From assembly GCF_046630445.1 (NCBI RefSeq), contig NC_092333.1:105323501-105387500 (forward strand): DNA of 64,000 nucleotides, written 5' to 3'. The position numbers and the translations under genes are program-made. Shown here in pieces: positions 33,163 to 43,512 of this stretch. How positions within the stretch are numbered: the stretch's first letter is position 1; each line of letters begins with the position of its first letter. The notes under the pieces were generated by a model, which saw nothing but the letters and a program-made list of their open reading frames with translations, was not told the DNA's origin and did not search any database. Source of the DNA: Rutidosis leptorrhynchoides. Its lineage: Eukaryota > Streptophyta > Magnoliopsida > Asterales > Asteraceae.

Positions 33163-33656
33163 TGTTCGATCGATTTTAGGTTCATCAATATGTCATGCAT
33201 ATAAGGTCGATGTGGCACACACACAAACCTATTAGTTCCAACAATCATCCCCTTAATTGGTTTGTTCATGCACTTATATCATATAATGCGGCTAATCTCG
33301 GACACGTTCATTTACATCTCGAAATTTCACGGACCTTTACATCTCGAAATTTCACGGACCTACGAACTCTCCCCCGATCAGGCGATCACGTCCAAAGTCA
33401 CCCCGATTTGAACCGTCACTGCCACAATGATTAAATTCGTGCGGGGTAGCAATGATTAAACTCGTGCTACCCCGCTCAAATACCATTTGTTGGATTGATT
33501 TTAGGGTCCATCAATATGCCATGCATCTAAGGTCAAAAGTTTATTAGTACTCTAAAATTAATTGATGATAGATGAAGGTTCCTCTAAGCTTATATATAAT
33601 CACTTGTTTCTTTAAACTTCCGATGTGGGACACGCATGAACCAATTAGCTCCAACA
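33163..33656 (-). mobile_element. TRIM retrotransposon with target duplication
   Basis: Two short LTRs bracket a ~244-bp interior. The right LTR (33488-33656) starts TGTTGGATTGATTTTAGG and ends CTCCAACA. The left one (33163-33243) starts TGTTCGATCGATTTTAGG and is shorter. On the minus strand the interior begins with TGGTATTTGAGCGGGG, a primer-binding site for initiator tRNA-Met, and ends with a polypurine tract (AAGGGGATGA). ACCTA flanks both sides (33158-33162, 33657-33661). TRIMs encode no protein. The interior holds a 25-bp tandem duplication at about 33309-33360. Confidence 0.85.
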
Positions 33657-33925
33657 ACCTACATGTACGTATATGCACGTACAGTGTGTATCTTGAGATG
33701 GGATATCTTCAAAATTCAACAAAAAAACATGATAGAAAAAAATTAGTTGTATACTACTTTAAGCTTATAAGGAACTTGAACGAGTTATATTTCATGTGAG
33801 ACGGGTTTTTAGAAATGATAAATGTGAAAATGCTCTCTAATATATATGTGTATATAATAGAAATTAATATTAATATATATAGGAAGTTTAACTGATTTAG
33901 ATGAGTCAATTTGTAACCCATGAAA

Positions 33926-34132
33926 AACATGAGGTGGTGATGGAGAGGTTATGGCGCCTTTTTTTAAAGTAGAGTTAATGAGTTCGAATCTACTAAGCTG
34001 AAAAAATTAATCACCCTTGACGCCACGGAGGTTCAATTCATCCGCAATGATTTTCACGAGTTGCTCGTAAAATGAGTATTTGCTCTGAGATTAGTTGTCT
34101 AGGAAAATGGGTCGAAAACTAGGTATACCCAA
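33926..34132 (+). mobile_element. SINE-like insertion
   Basis: A 207-bp insert has a B-box-like GAGTTCGAATCTAC at about 33990. It is flanked by an imperfect 18-bp direct repeat, AATTTGTAACCCATGAAA (33908-33925) and AATTTGTTACCCATGAAA (34133-34150). No clear poly(A) tail is seen, so this is less certain than the SINE at 21361. Confidence 0.5.
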
Positions 34133-34247
34133 AATTTGTTACCCATGAAACACGAATCCTTATGGGCCTTTCGCAACAAAACCAAACCTTGCATGTTGTA
34201 AGAGTACTACAGATTAATTGCACTGTTTACAAAAATTTACTACTTAT

Positions 34248-34642
34248 TGTTGGTTTATTTTGGCTAGTAGAAGATATGTTTATCCCACATTGGTGGGAGG
34301 AAGATGTGAGGGGTGAGTGACTTGGTTATATAAGAGGGGCTAAGTCTTCATTCCAAATTGCACCAATCAATACACTTTAAGTATTTGATTATTTCTTTCT
34401 TTCTTACCCTTGTTTGAGAGTTGTATTAGTTAAATATTTTGGAGAGTGTAGTTGGCTTAAGAGAGTCGTCTATATCATTGTAACAATTTGTGATATAGTG
34501 TATTTTCTCTCTTTGGGGGCCGGTGGTTTTTCTCCTGTTTTGGAGTTTCCACGTTAAATCTTGTGTTGTGTATTGTTCTTATTTCTTTACTATTATTGTT
34601 GGGTTGGGTGGTGGGAATTAGTGAGACCGTAATTTCCCAACA
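34248..34642 (+). repeat. 5' LTR of the TR-GAG element
   Basis: A TATA-like box (GGTTATATAAGAGG) sits at about 34322-34335, and the following TCTTCATTCC region is the likely start of R. It is the same sequence as 36189-36583 except one base. Confidence 0.92.
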
Positions 34643-34926
34643 ACTGGTATCAGAGCGTCAGGTTTGACGGGGGTCTCGGTTATAGGAGTCGGAGAATGCT
34701 TTGTGGTTGCTACGGGAGTGGATCGTCCACATCAGAAACGAGTTCTATTGATCGTATAGGGTATCTGGTTAGACAATATTTTTTCTGATTCGTAGTAATA
34801 GTTGGATTTGTTAGTGGCCTAGTTGTGGATTTCCGATTTAAAGGGTCCTGGCTACCTGCTACATCTTTTGGCTATTCGAAACGTGAGCAAAATCAGAGAA
34901 AGTGTTGTTTATAGGATACGAATACG

Positions 34927-35717
34927 ATGTCGAAGTTCAGTCCAATGAGGTTTGTTGTTGAGAAATTTGATGGGATGATCAATTTTGGCTTATGGCAGGT
35001 TCAAGTCAAGGATGTGTGGATTCAGTCCGGGTTACACAAGGCATTGAAAGGTAAACCCACCTTTGTTCCCGGCAGTGATTCTAGCAGTAAGTTCGATGAA
35101 GAAGAATGGGATGATATGGATTTGAGGGCAGCAAGTGCGATTCGTTTGTGTCTTGCAAAGAACGTGCTTGCAAATGTGCACGGGTTATCAACGGCAAAGG
35201 AGCTTTGGGTTAAACTAGAGCAGTTGTACCAGGGCAAGGGCATCTCAAATCGGTTGTGTCTTAAAGAACAATTTCATACTCTGCGTATGGATGGGGGTTC
35301 AAAGATTTCAGATCATCTAAGTATTCTTAACGGTATTGTTTCAGAACTGGAGGCTATTGGAGTTAAAACGGATGATGAAGATAAAACTTTGAGGTTGATA
35401 TTATCTTTATCATCGTCTTATGAACACATGAAACCTATTTTGATGTATGGGAAGAAAACTCTGAAGTTTGAAGACGTTACTAGCAAGCTCCTATCCGAGG
35501 AGAAAAGACTGGAAGGTAACGGGGTCTCGTCATCAGGAGATACGATAGTGTTGTGTTCGGATAGGCAGAAGAGAAACTCTAGAAAGAATCTGACATGCTG
35601 AAAGTGCGGGAAGACTGGGCATGTAAGGGTTAATTGTCCAGGTGGAGCTAATCCGGCTAATGGCTCCAAAGACGCTAACATTGTCTCCGTTGTTACGGAG
35701 AGTGACGAATTCCTCTG
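34927..35717 (+). CDS. Copia-type Gag (TR-GAG element)
   Basis: The protein opens MSKFSPMRFVVEKFDGMINF and follows the plant Copia Gag (UBN2) pattern: FGLWQVQVKDVWIQSGLHKA, ELWVKLEQLYQGKGISNRL, FHTLRMDGGSKISDHLSIL, VSELEAIGVKTDDEDKTLRL. A zinc-knuckle segment (KCGKTGHVRVNCPG) and a short tail ending VTESDEFL follow. Gag assembles the particle that packages element RNA. About one break is present. Sequence between 35718 and 36188 is non-coding and leads to the 3' LTR. Confidence 0.88.
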
Positions 35718-36188
35718 AAGTCACGTCATCCTCATGGTGTGTCCGCGCCACCGTGGAAAGGGATGTTCGTTAGCGGTTCCACAATTACACATGGGCATTG
35801 GTTTGGCATTTATGCAGGTTGTGTGGTGGAAACTGATGTTGTAGCTGATGGGACTTTCGGAAAAGCCAAACAGGAAAGTTGCACCATAAAGTTTCAGCTG
35901 GTTGTTCAACAACATGTGCCGAGGTGAAATGCTTGGAATGTGATATTCTAAGTGCTATACTCTTAATGGTGGAGTATGATAATTCTTGTTAAGAGTTATG
36001 ATTGTCTGTGATGACAATGATTGTCGGTTTAGACAATGTTCGATGAAGATGCAAGTTTTGTCTCTTGGGAGATAATGTCAACGGCATAAAGATGAGGATC
36101 TTGAAGTTGTCGTCGAGGAAGCGTCTACATCGGTTATCCTTGCAATGTGGAAGCATGGTTATCTTCTTCTATCCAAAAGGTGAAGATT

Positions 36189-36583
36189 TGTTGGTTTATT
36201 TTGGCTAGTAGAAGATATGTTTATCCCACATTGGTGGGAGGAAGATGTGAGGGGTGAGTGACTTGGTTATATAAGAGGGGCTAAGTCTTCATTCCAAATT
36301 GCACCAATCAATACACTTTAAGTATTTGATTATTTCTTTCTTTCTTACCCTTGTTTGAGAGTTGTATTAGTTAAATATTTTGGAGAGTGTAGTTGGCTTA
36401 AGAGAGTCGTCTATATCATTGTAACAATTTGTGATATAGTGTATTTTCTCTCTTTGGGGGCCGGTGGTTTTTCTCCTGTTTTGGAGTTTCCACGTTAAAT
36501 CTTGTGTTGTGTATTGTTCTTATTTCTTTACTATTATTGTTGGGCTGGGTGGTGGGAATTAGTGAGACCGTAATTTCCCAACA
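36189..36583 (+). repeat. 3' LTR of the TR-GAG element
   Basis: It begins directly after AAGGTGAAGATT, a typical Copia polypurine context, and is almost identical to the 5' LTR at 34248. Confidence 0.92.
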
Positions 36584-36588
36584 CTTAT

Positions 36589-37203
36589 TTCACTCAAAAT
36601 TTTGGTGTGCTAAAATAATCAAAGAAATAATGGCCGCACATATGATGCAGCTTGACACCAAAGCGTACATATATACTCATATATGCGCAAATAATCCAAA
36701 TATATGTCTCACACTATATATTTAAAAAGGGTAATTATTTGAGTCAAAAATCAATTTTATCTTTTTTTTTTAAGAAAGGAAACCCTCAATTTTTATCTTA
36801 CACGTCACAAATATATAATTTGACACAAATTAAGAGCGTATAACATTAACATGTACAAAATCATACTACACCCTAAAATCTCCATAGCTAAATATGGGAA
36901 TATCCAGAAAGTACAAGGAATAAAACGAAAGAACCAAAATGAACAAAGCCAACCCCCTCCTCCATAATTAGCTACCTAAAAACAAAAATAAAAGAAAAAC
37001 CTACTGATTGTACACTGATTGATGATCAAACTTTGCTACACAATGATGAAATATGTGTTTCTAGTTACCTAATAATAGGTAATCCACATGCCAAAAACCG
37101 ATTCTTGTACATTGTTAGTACATAAGATTACTACAAATCAAGATTACTGGAAAGCATGAAGTTAATTAACTATTGCACTTAATCATATCCAACTTAACTT
37201 GCC
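36589..37203. other. 3' flank of the WRKY gene
   Basis: About 615 bp AT-rich without a gene. The part next to 37204 is the 3' untranslated region and polyadenylation region of the minus-strand WRKY gene. A-rich runs near 36975-36995 on the plus strand give T-rich elements on the transcript strand. No clear polyadenylation signal can be fixed by eye. Confidence 0.5.
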
Positions 37204-39963
37204 TTAAAATTGTTCTTCTTTGGGCTCGTCTTTTCGAATCTGAGATGGGACGACATCTTCAAGTAATCCATCATTATCTCTAAGCAATGCAGAAGAAGAA
37301 GAAGGTGCAAAGCGTCTCTCTTGAATCAAATTGGAGTATGATGATGTATTAACACTAGCATTAGTGGTGTTAAAGCTTAAAGATGAAGCGTTTGATGTTA
37401 GGTTATAGGTAAAAGGTTGTAATTGTGGTTGTAAATGTTGGTATTGAGGTTGTGTAAACTGAAATGAAGAAAGTATACCATTAATACCACCATTAAAACC
37501 GCCATAACTTGCGGGTTCTGGCATAATCCCTATGGTTCCTCGAGGCGTCATCGGATATGGATGAGTGTGAGTACCTTCATATGTTGTAATAACAATAGAT
37601 GGATCTTCAGATGATCTTTCGACTCGCTTCTTCACTCCACATGATACACTTGTGCATCGATGATAACTCCTATTGAAACAACATCAAATCAGTATCAATC
37701 AGGGTTATAGATTGTCAACATTTAGTACAAATCTAAGTCTAAATTAAATAGAACACTAGAATACACCATATCAAAAACCCATAATTAACAAGAACACTAG
37801 AGTACAACATATCAAAAACCTAAGGTCTTCTCACCGTAGCTTTGATATCATTTGTAGAATCGTTTTTTAGTCCAACAACATGTTCAATATATAAGTTACT
37901 GAGTTCTTTAGTATACTCTAAAACTAATTGGTGATAGAGAGAGGTTCTCATAAACTTATAAGTGTATATTTGTTTCTTTCATTACCTATGCTGGGACTAC
38001 GGTTTGCATTTTTTTAAACGATTATCTCCAACAGTTCAAGCTACCCAATAAAGAGAATATTTTTACTCATACGCACACAGTCTAACCGAATTATCCTGTG
38101 ACTATTCCAACCCTTTCCTTGAGCATCCCAAGGTATGTCGCTAGTATTTGAACCTGATATATATGTCTCTTGTGAGACTATCAACACCACCACCATTAGT
38201 CTATCTTGAAATGCTTCATTACACCATATCAACTTTCTTCATATTGTATGAAATGATAATGCATAACAACGTACACCAAGGAAAATGGTGTTTTATTGCA
38301 TAAACATTAATTAAACATAAAACATAGACTAATTAAACTAGGGCAACAAATATAAAAGTTTTAGAAAGAGAAATAGATGGAATCTAGAAAGAGAGTATAC
38401 CGGGGAAAAGGGCTGTTTTTAACAGCTTTCTGACCATACTTTCTCCATCTATAACCATCATCCAAGTGATCAATGTCACTCTTTGTCATGAACGCAAATC
38501 TTGGTTCTCTTGCCTTTTTTGGGTTCTTCTTTTTTGGCTTTAACCTGTACAACACACAATAAAACACCCACATTTTAAATCAAGATGTACAAACCATATT
38601 TAATTAATTACCTTTTAAAAAGAACACTTTCTTTTGTAAGAAAAAACTAGTAGAATAGTAATAAGATATAGTATCAATTTTGTGCATAACATAGGACATA
38701 TATAGAGCTAGCACATGCCATGAAATCTACTTTTATTTTGAGTGTGATCTGTATGTGAAAAGGGCTCACTATTATTCTGATCATTTTATAAATAGAAATT
38801 AAATTAAATCTAAATCTTGAATAAAATCAACGCGTATATGTGTGAAACTAAACAAAGGGTTTACTTTTCTTTTTTAGTCAAAACCGACTCAATTAATACG
38901 TACATGGGCCGGTGTGAAAAAAAAGGTTGTCATGATACTCTTTTTGCAATGAGAACTGATCTGTGTGCAAAGTAATTAGTAACGAAATGAAATTATTCAT
39001 ATATAATTAAAACACACAAATAAGAAACACCCGTCAAGTGTGTGCTAGGTTTGAAGAAAAACTATACTTTTTGATATATGTATTAAGTAGATATATCGAT
39101 ATCATCTTATAAGAGATGTTTAATTTATAATCAAAACAAACAAACAAAACGCGTACCCATAACTTTATTAATTAAGACAACAATTAGCAAATCGACATAT
39201 TTATGATTTAAGAGATGGATTTCTTCAAAAACTTCAGAATAAGAAAGAAAGAATAAATCGTAACTTAATTTTATAAAAAAGTAAAAATCTCACACACACA
39301 CACACACAAGATACGCCATTAAGTGTGTGGTACTAAGTGAGGATACAAAAAAAAATAATAATAATAAATAAATAAATAAAATTGGTTTAAATAAAATTCA
39401 TTTAGCACAAAAAAGCACACAATCAAGAGATCCATGCATCTTTATGAATAAAAGGTGTATATTAATTTGTTGATAAAATTAATTATTAATTATTTTTGTA
39501 ATAATGTAATAATAATAATCTCTTACTGTTTACTAGCAGTAGTAGGAGTCTTTTCATTCTCTTCTTCATCATCATTATCATTATCATGTTGTTCTTCATC
39601 TGATCTAATTCTATTATTCTCTTGATCAACATTATTTGCAGCTTCATTTGAAGAACATGAAATTGAAGACGAATTCTGTGTGGGTGTGTTGACAATCTCC
39701 GCCGCTATTGACTCCGGCACGGTGGAAACCGGTGGTGAGCTGATAGATGGTGATTCAAGTGATGGTGGTGGAAATAAATCATAAAGAGATGAGCCACCAT
39801 AATCTTGAAAAGCTAATATGTTGTCTAAGTACCCTTGATGTACATCAAAAAAGTTTCCACCACCATAACCCGCCGGAATCTGATCGGAAAATGCAGAGTT
39901 TGCCATCAAGTTTGAATCTTTTAAGTTATTTTTGTTGTTGTTTAAGTCTTCTTTATTGTCCAT
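37204..39963 (-). CDS. Group IIc WRKY transcription factor (WRKY48-like), 3 exons
   Basis: WRKY proteins bind W boxes (TTGACC/T) in promoters and act in defence and stress responses in the nucleus. Exons on the minus strand: 39963-39527, 38544-38401, 37669-37204, with GT-AG introns (39526-38545; 38400-37670). The joined frame is 348 codons. The N-terminus is Asn/Ser/Pro-rich, then acidic (residues about 115-140). A basic patch ([14 protein letters not shown], 148-161) fits a nuclear signal. The WRKYGQK heptad is at 179-185, with zinc ligands C199, C204, H228 and H230 (C-x4-C-x23-H-x-H, group IIc spacing). The second intron sits at the conserved Arg codon (PFP-R-SY). TMTPRG-type wording after the domain ([11 protein letters not shown]) recalls WRKY48/WRKY23. 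One oddity is SYHRCT, where most family members have SYYRCT. The start is the first ATG of the long N-terminal frame. It is the only host gene here that looks intact. Confidence 0.93.
37853..38033 (-). repeat. TRIM LTR remnant in WRKY intron 2
   Basis: This 181-bp block resembles the TRIM LTR at 33488-33656. It starts TGTAGAATCG (for TGTTGGATTG), contains ACTCTAAAACTAATTGGTGATAGA and ends ATCTCCAACA. A degenerate primer-binding complement (AGCTTTGATATCA) adjoins its left end. The rest of the element is not seen. Confidence 0.65.
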
Positions 39964-40170
39964 TTAAGCATCAAAGGCACAGATTCTTCATTTGTAATAT
40001 GTCTAGAGAGATAACTATAGATGATATATGATGATGAGATAGCTAGTGTGATTGTTTGTAAGTATAGTGTGAAGAGGCCTTTTAAGATCTTTTGTATTGT
40101 AGAAAAAATGTTATAGAATATAGAGATAGATGAGGTAGCTTGTTAGGGAATTTAAAGTGGGGTCAATTAC
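39964..40170 (-). promoter_or_regulatory. 5' untranslated region and proximal promoter of the WRKY gene
   Basis: A W box (TTGACC on the minus strand) lies at 40161-40166, about 200 bp upstream of the ATG. Another W-box core (TTGACT) is at 40830-40835. This would allow auto- or cross-regulation by WRKY proteins, a common pattern in the family. A TATA-like GAATATA complement at about 40117-40123 is tentative. Confidence 0.45.
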
Positions 40171-41562
40171 ACCTTGCTTCCTTAACTATCAATAAGTTGC
40201 ATTTAACCCCCCTTTCATAGTATTCAATTCAATTCAATTCAATTACTCAACATAAATATAAAAGCTTATAAAATATAAATTGGAATCAATCTTCAATCCA
40301 TGTAAACAAACTTTTACTACATTATATCTTTTTTTTTTTTAATAAATTATGAGTATGATGTATACTAGAAACTTTTCTTTCCAAGAAAATAAAATACTTG
40401 TAAATTCTAATAGGGATATTAAAGGGTCGATCCGTTGTTGTTTTAAGTTCTTAGAAACTTTATCATGTTTAACTATATAATTAAATGGTTATGGTTTGCA
40501 ATTTATTATGGATGATATTAAATGATATTTTTAATGAAAAATATCCTTTATATATAGTTTTAAAGATATGGGATTGTTATAAAAAAAATGTTGTGCAACT
40601 CGACTTATATGGTCTTATCCCGAACAAATCCCATCTAGATGTATGATGACCAAAGTACCAAAATGACAAAAAAAACAAACTCAATTACAAGTTTCATAGA
40701 AGGGAACAAACACAAAGTTGGATTAGTTTGGGTTATTTTCATGTTTTTTTTTTTTTTAATATAAATATAAATTTGAATTGAATTTGAATAATGACTAGGT
40801 GTTGTCTCCAAATATTAGTTTTTAACCATAGTCAAAAAGGACCCATGATAAAATTTAATATAATATACAACAAAAGACAACTTTGTATTTTAAAAGGGTA
40901 GAAAGTAGAAATACTTGTTGCCGAAGTTTCAAGTGTGAATCGAAGCGAGTAGTAGTATTTGTGTGTGACCGGTGATTGCCGGTTGAATTGGTGGTAGCCA
41001 ATATGTAACCTAATATAACACACTATGAGTCCATGATTTCATACGCGGGGTTTTCGACTGTTTGTATGACGTATTTGTCCATAATTATATTATAATACGA
41101 GTAGTATAAGGCGCATTAGATCAGGAATATTATACATAGAAATATTAAAATCTCATTCCGATGTTAGCTACTATCATTCGGATCAGGTCATATTTTTACA
41201 TAAAATGTAACACGCTTTCAAGGAGTACGATAATGTAATTACTTGATCATGTGATCAATCTTCATGTTTTGGGACGTTATGGTTATGCACTTGAAGATGA
41301 ATAATTATCAAGTGATGATTGTAGGGTCCTTCAAACATTGAAACTCCGACAATCTTCATTGTTTTGCACTCGAGTCAATCTAAGTTCGATATGGACGAAA
41401 ATAGTCTCGATCATCGATCGGGAACTGATTTGTGTAAACCATCTTCGGTTACATGTAGGTGGTTAAAAGTTTGGCTCGTGCGCATGCAAAAACTAAAATG
41501 TAAAATTTACTCGATTTTATTTTTATAAAGGTAAACACGATAAACTCTTTCTCTTTTTATAA
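40171..41562. other. Upstream intergenic region of the WRKY gene
   Basis: About 1.4 kb of AT-rich sequence. It holds a (AATTC)n-like run at 40225-40246 (four copies) and poly-T runs at 40331 and 40746. No gene is recognised. A minus-strand stretch at 41023-40832 is open but short and unlike anything I know. Confidence 0.5.
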
Positions 41563-41735
41563 TACTTCATCCGTCTCAATTTAATATTTTTGAGCTATTT
41601 TTTTTAACTTTCACTTTAAATAACTTTTTTTGTGTTATATAGTACATAAAAATTATATAAATAAATTAAGTTTTATATATAGTTTTCATTTGGTATAATT
41701 TTCACCAAATTCTATATAAAACAAAAAAAGTTATG
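41563..41735. mobile_element. Stowaway-like MITE fragment with hairpin
   Basis: The left end TACTTCATCCGTCTCAATTTA matches the Stowaway terminus TACTCCCTCCGTCCCAATTT. Inside, TTTTATATATAG ... TTCTATATAAAAC and TTTGGT ... CACCAAA form a hairpin at about 41670-41730. The right terminus is not clear. Confidence 0.45.
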
Positions 41736-42437
41736 TACAATAAAAAATTAGGGCAAATGACCCAAAAAGGTAACATAAGTTACCAAATTTGACAATCAAG
41801 GTAATCCCCAAATCGTGTAAGCCTGAAAAATTTCAATTTAATTTTTGTGCAAGAAAGGATTGCGTGTTTAAAAATTTTAAAATTAAGGTAATCTTCGTCA
41901 AATTCATTAACGATCGTTAGAAAAAATACATGTTTGGTCCCTTAAATTTCTTAAAAATTTAACCCATAATCCTTTCATCATCTTCATCACCATCTTCATC
42001 TTCAACCCCCGCCATCTTCATCATCATCGTCGGAAATCACCACCACCACCGCCAACCGGATCTGAAAACAGCAGCAGCAGCAGATCTTCATCATCATCAT
42101 CATCGTAACCTTTAAGTGGATTTGTGAACATTAGCAACCCAGATTATAATCAGAGTATTTTAATTAAAATAAATAACTAATAATAAAACACAAACACTTC
42201 AAAATAAATTTTACACCAACAACCAATGGTTATTCGTCATCATCTTGTTCGATTGATCTGTTGAACTCGAAAATAATTTTCAGATCTGAGAAAGCAAAAA
42301 AAAAAAAAAAACATATCAATTGATGATGATTAAGCAAAACCCAGTTGAAGAATACACAGTATTAACAAACTGTGATGACCCGGAAAATTTCGACTAATTT
42401 AAACCAATTATCTATATGATTTAATATTATGTGAACC

Positions 42438-42439
<2 letters not shown>

Positions 42440-42498
<59 letters not shown>
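42440..42498. repeat. (AT)n microsatellite in solo LTR
   Basis: About 59 bp of pure alternating TA, close to the LTR start. Confidence 0.95.
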
Positions 42499-42503
<5 letters not shown>

Positions 42504-42509
42504 GATGTA

Positions 42510-42945
42510 CAAGTAAAACACTAATTGCTACCGTAAAAATGACTTTACTACAATAAAACACTATTTGCTACAGTAAAAACGACTTTGCTACAGTAAAACA
42601 CTATTTGCTACAGTGAAACGACTTTGCTACAGTAGCTACTTATATACTAAATCTCATACCATATTTGGCCGTCTGTCACAAACCAACACACACTACAAAG
42701 CCAAAACAACATTGGCCAAAAAATTAAAAAAAAACCCCTCAAAGTTTAACCTCTTTTGCAATTTCACCCCCCAAAATAGGGGTACAAACCGTAAAATAAG
42801 TATTTTAATTAAAAAAACTTAAATAAGTTCCAACCAAATTTTCCTCGCGACATATCTACAGTGAAAACGACTTTGCTACAGTAAACACTATTTGCTACAG
42901 TAACACACTATTTGTTACAGTAAACACCATTTGCTACAGTACCAC
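42510..42945. repeat. Tandem TTTGCTACAGTAAAACACTA repeats
   Basis: Copies of a ~20-bp unit, TTTGCTACAGTAAAACACTA and its partner ACGACTTTGCTACAGTAAAA, occur at 42510-42640 and again at 42855-42945. They are split by ~210 bp of unrelated sequence. They lie in the U3 part of the solo LTR, upstream of the palindromes. Confidence 0.8.
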
Positions 42946-42997
42946 TATTTAATGTCGACGAACTAGAAAACAAAGCAGAAATGAGCTGTCCAGCCTA

Positions 42998-43078
42998 GCC
43001 ATGCGATCGCATGGCAAAAGCACTGAAAACCCATGCGATCGCATGGGGATCAAAATCAGGAAAAGTGCCTTTAAAAAG
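42998..43078 (+). promoter_or_regulatory. LTR promoter with CCATGCGATCGCATGG palindromes (solo LTR)
   Basis: Two perfect 18-bp palindromes (42998-43015, 43030-43047) share the core CCATGCGATCGCATGG with the Athila element 1 LTR. A TATA-like TTTAAAAAG begins about 23 bp after the second. An A/T tract (TTTTAATTTTAATTTAAG, TTTAATAATAATAAGG) near 43155-43192 also parallels the element 1 LTR. Confidence 0.7.
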
Positions 43079-43512
43079 CCAGCTTGCTCGACGAGTTTCA
43101 TACACCATTTCTCTTTTCTATATTCTGTAACTTATATTTATAATTATGATTATAATTTTAATTTTAATTTAAGTTTAATAATAATAAGGAATATTACGCG
43201 GGTGTTTTAATTCTGGTTTCAAACCGTTTTAAACTAAGGAAATATTGGGTATTGTTCGGGGTATTGTTCTTAAATCCAAGGCCAACCATACAGTCGTCTA
43301 CCATCATTACGTCTACGCAATTTGCCTACAATATTGAACCTCAATATTGAACCGTGAGTTTATAGTCTTCCTTTTTAAATACTTTAAATATTTTTGGGCT
43401 GAGAATACATGCAATTTATTTTAAACGAAATGGACACAAGTACATACTTAATTCTACACTGAGTTAAACCGAAAATCCCTAGCTTTGGTAACTAGTAGCT
43501 GCCAGTACATAG

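Larger units (their letters stand above)
34248..36583 (+). mobile_element. Gag-only Copia-type LTR element (TR-GAG), very young
   Basis: Two 395-bp LTRs (34248-34642, 36189-36583) begin TGTTGGTTTATTTTGG and end TTTCCCAACA. By eye they differ at one base. CTTAT flanks the element exactly (34243-34247, 36584-36588). A primer-binding site TGGTATCAGAGC lies at 34645-34656. The interior codes only for a Gag protein and holds no integrase or reverse transcriptase, so it must rely on a partner's enzymes. One difference in 395 bp suggests an age of the order of 0.1 million years at commonly used plant rates. It looks structurally whole; its gag has about one break. Confidence 0.92.

Noticed and set aside
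40832-41023. Small minus-strand protein upstream of the WRKY gene
   Set aside because: Short open stretch with no motif, start context or codon pattern to support it.
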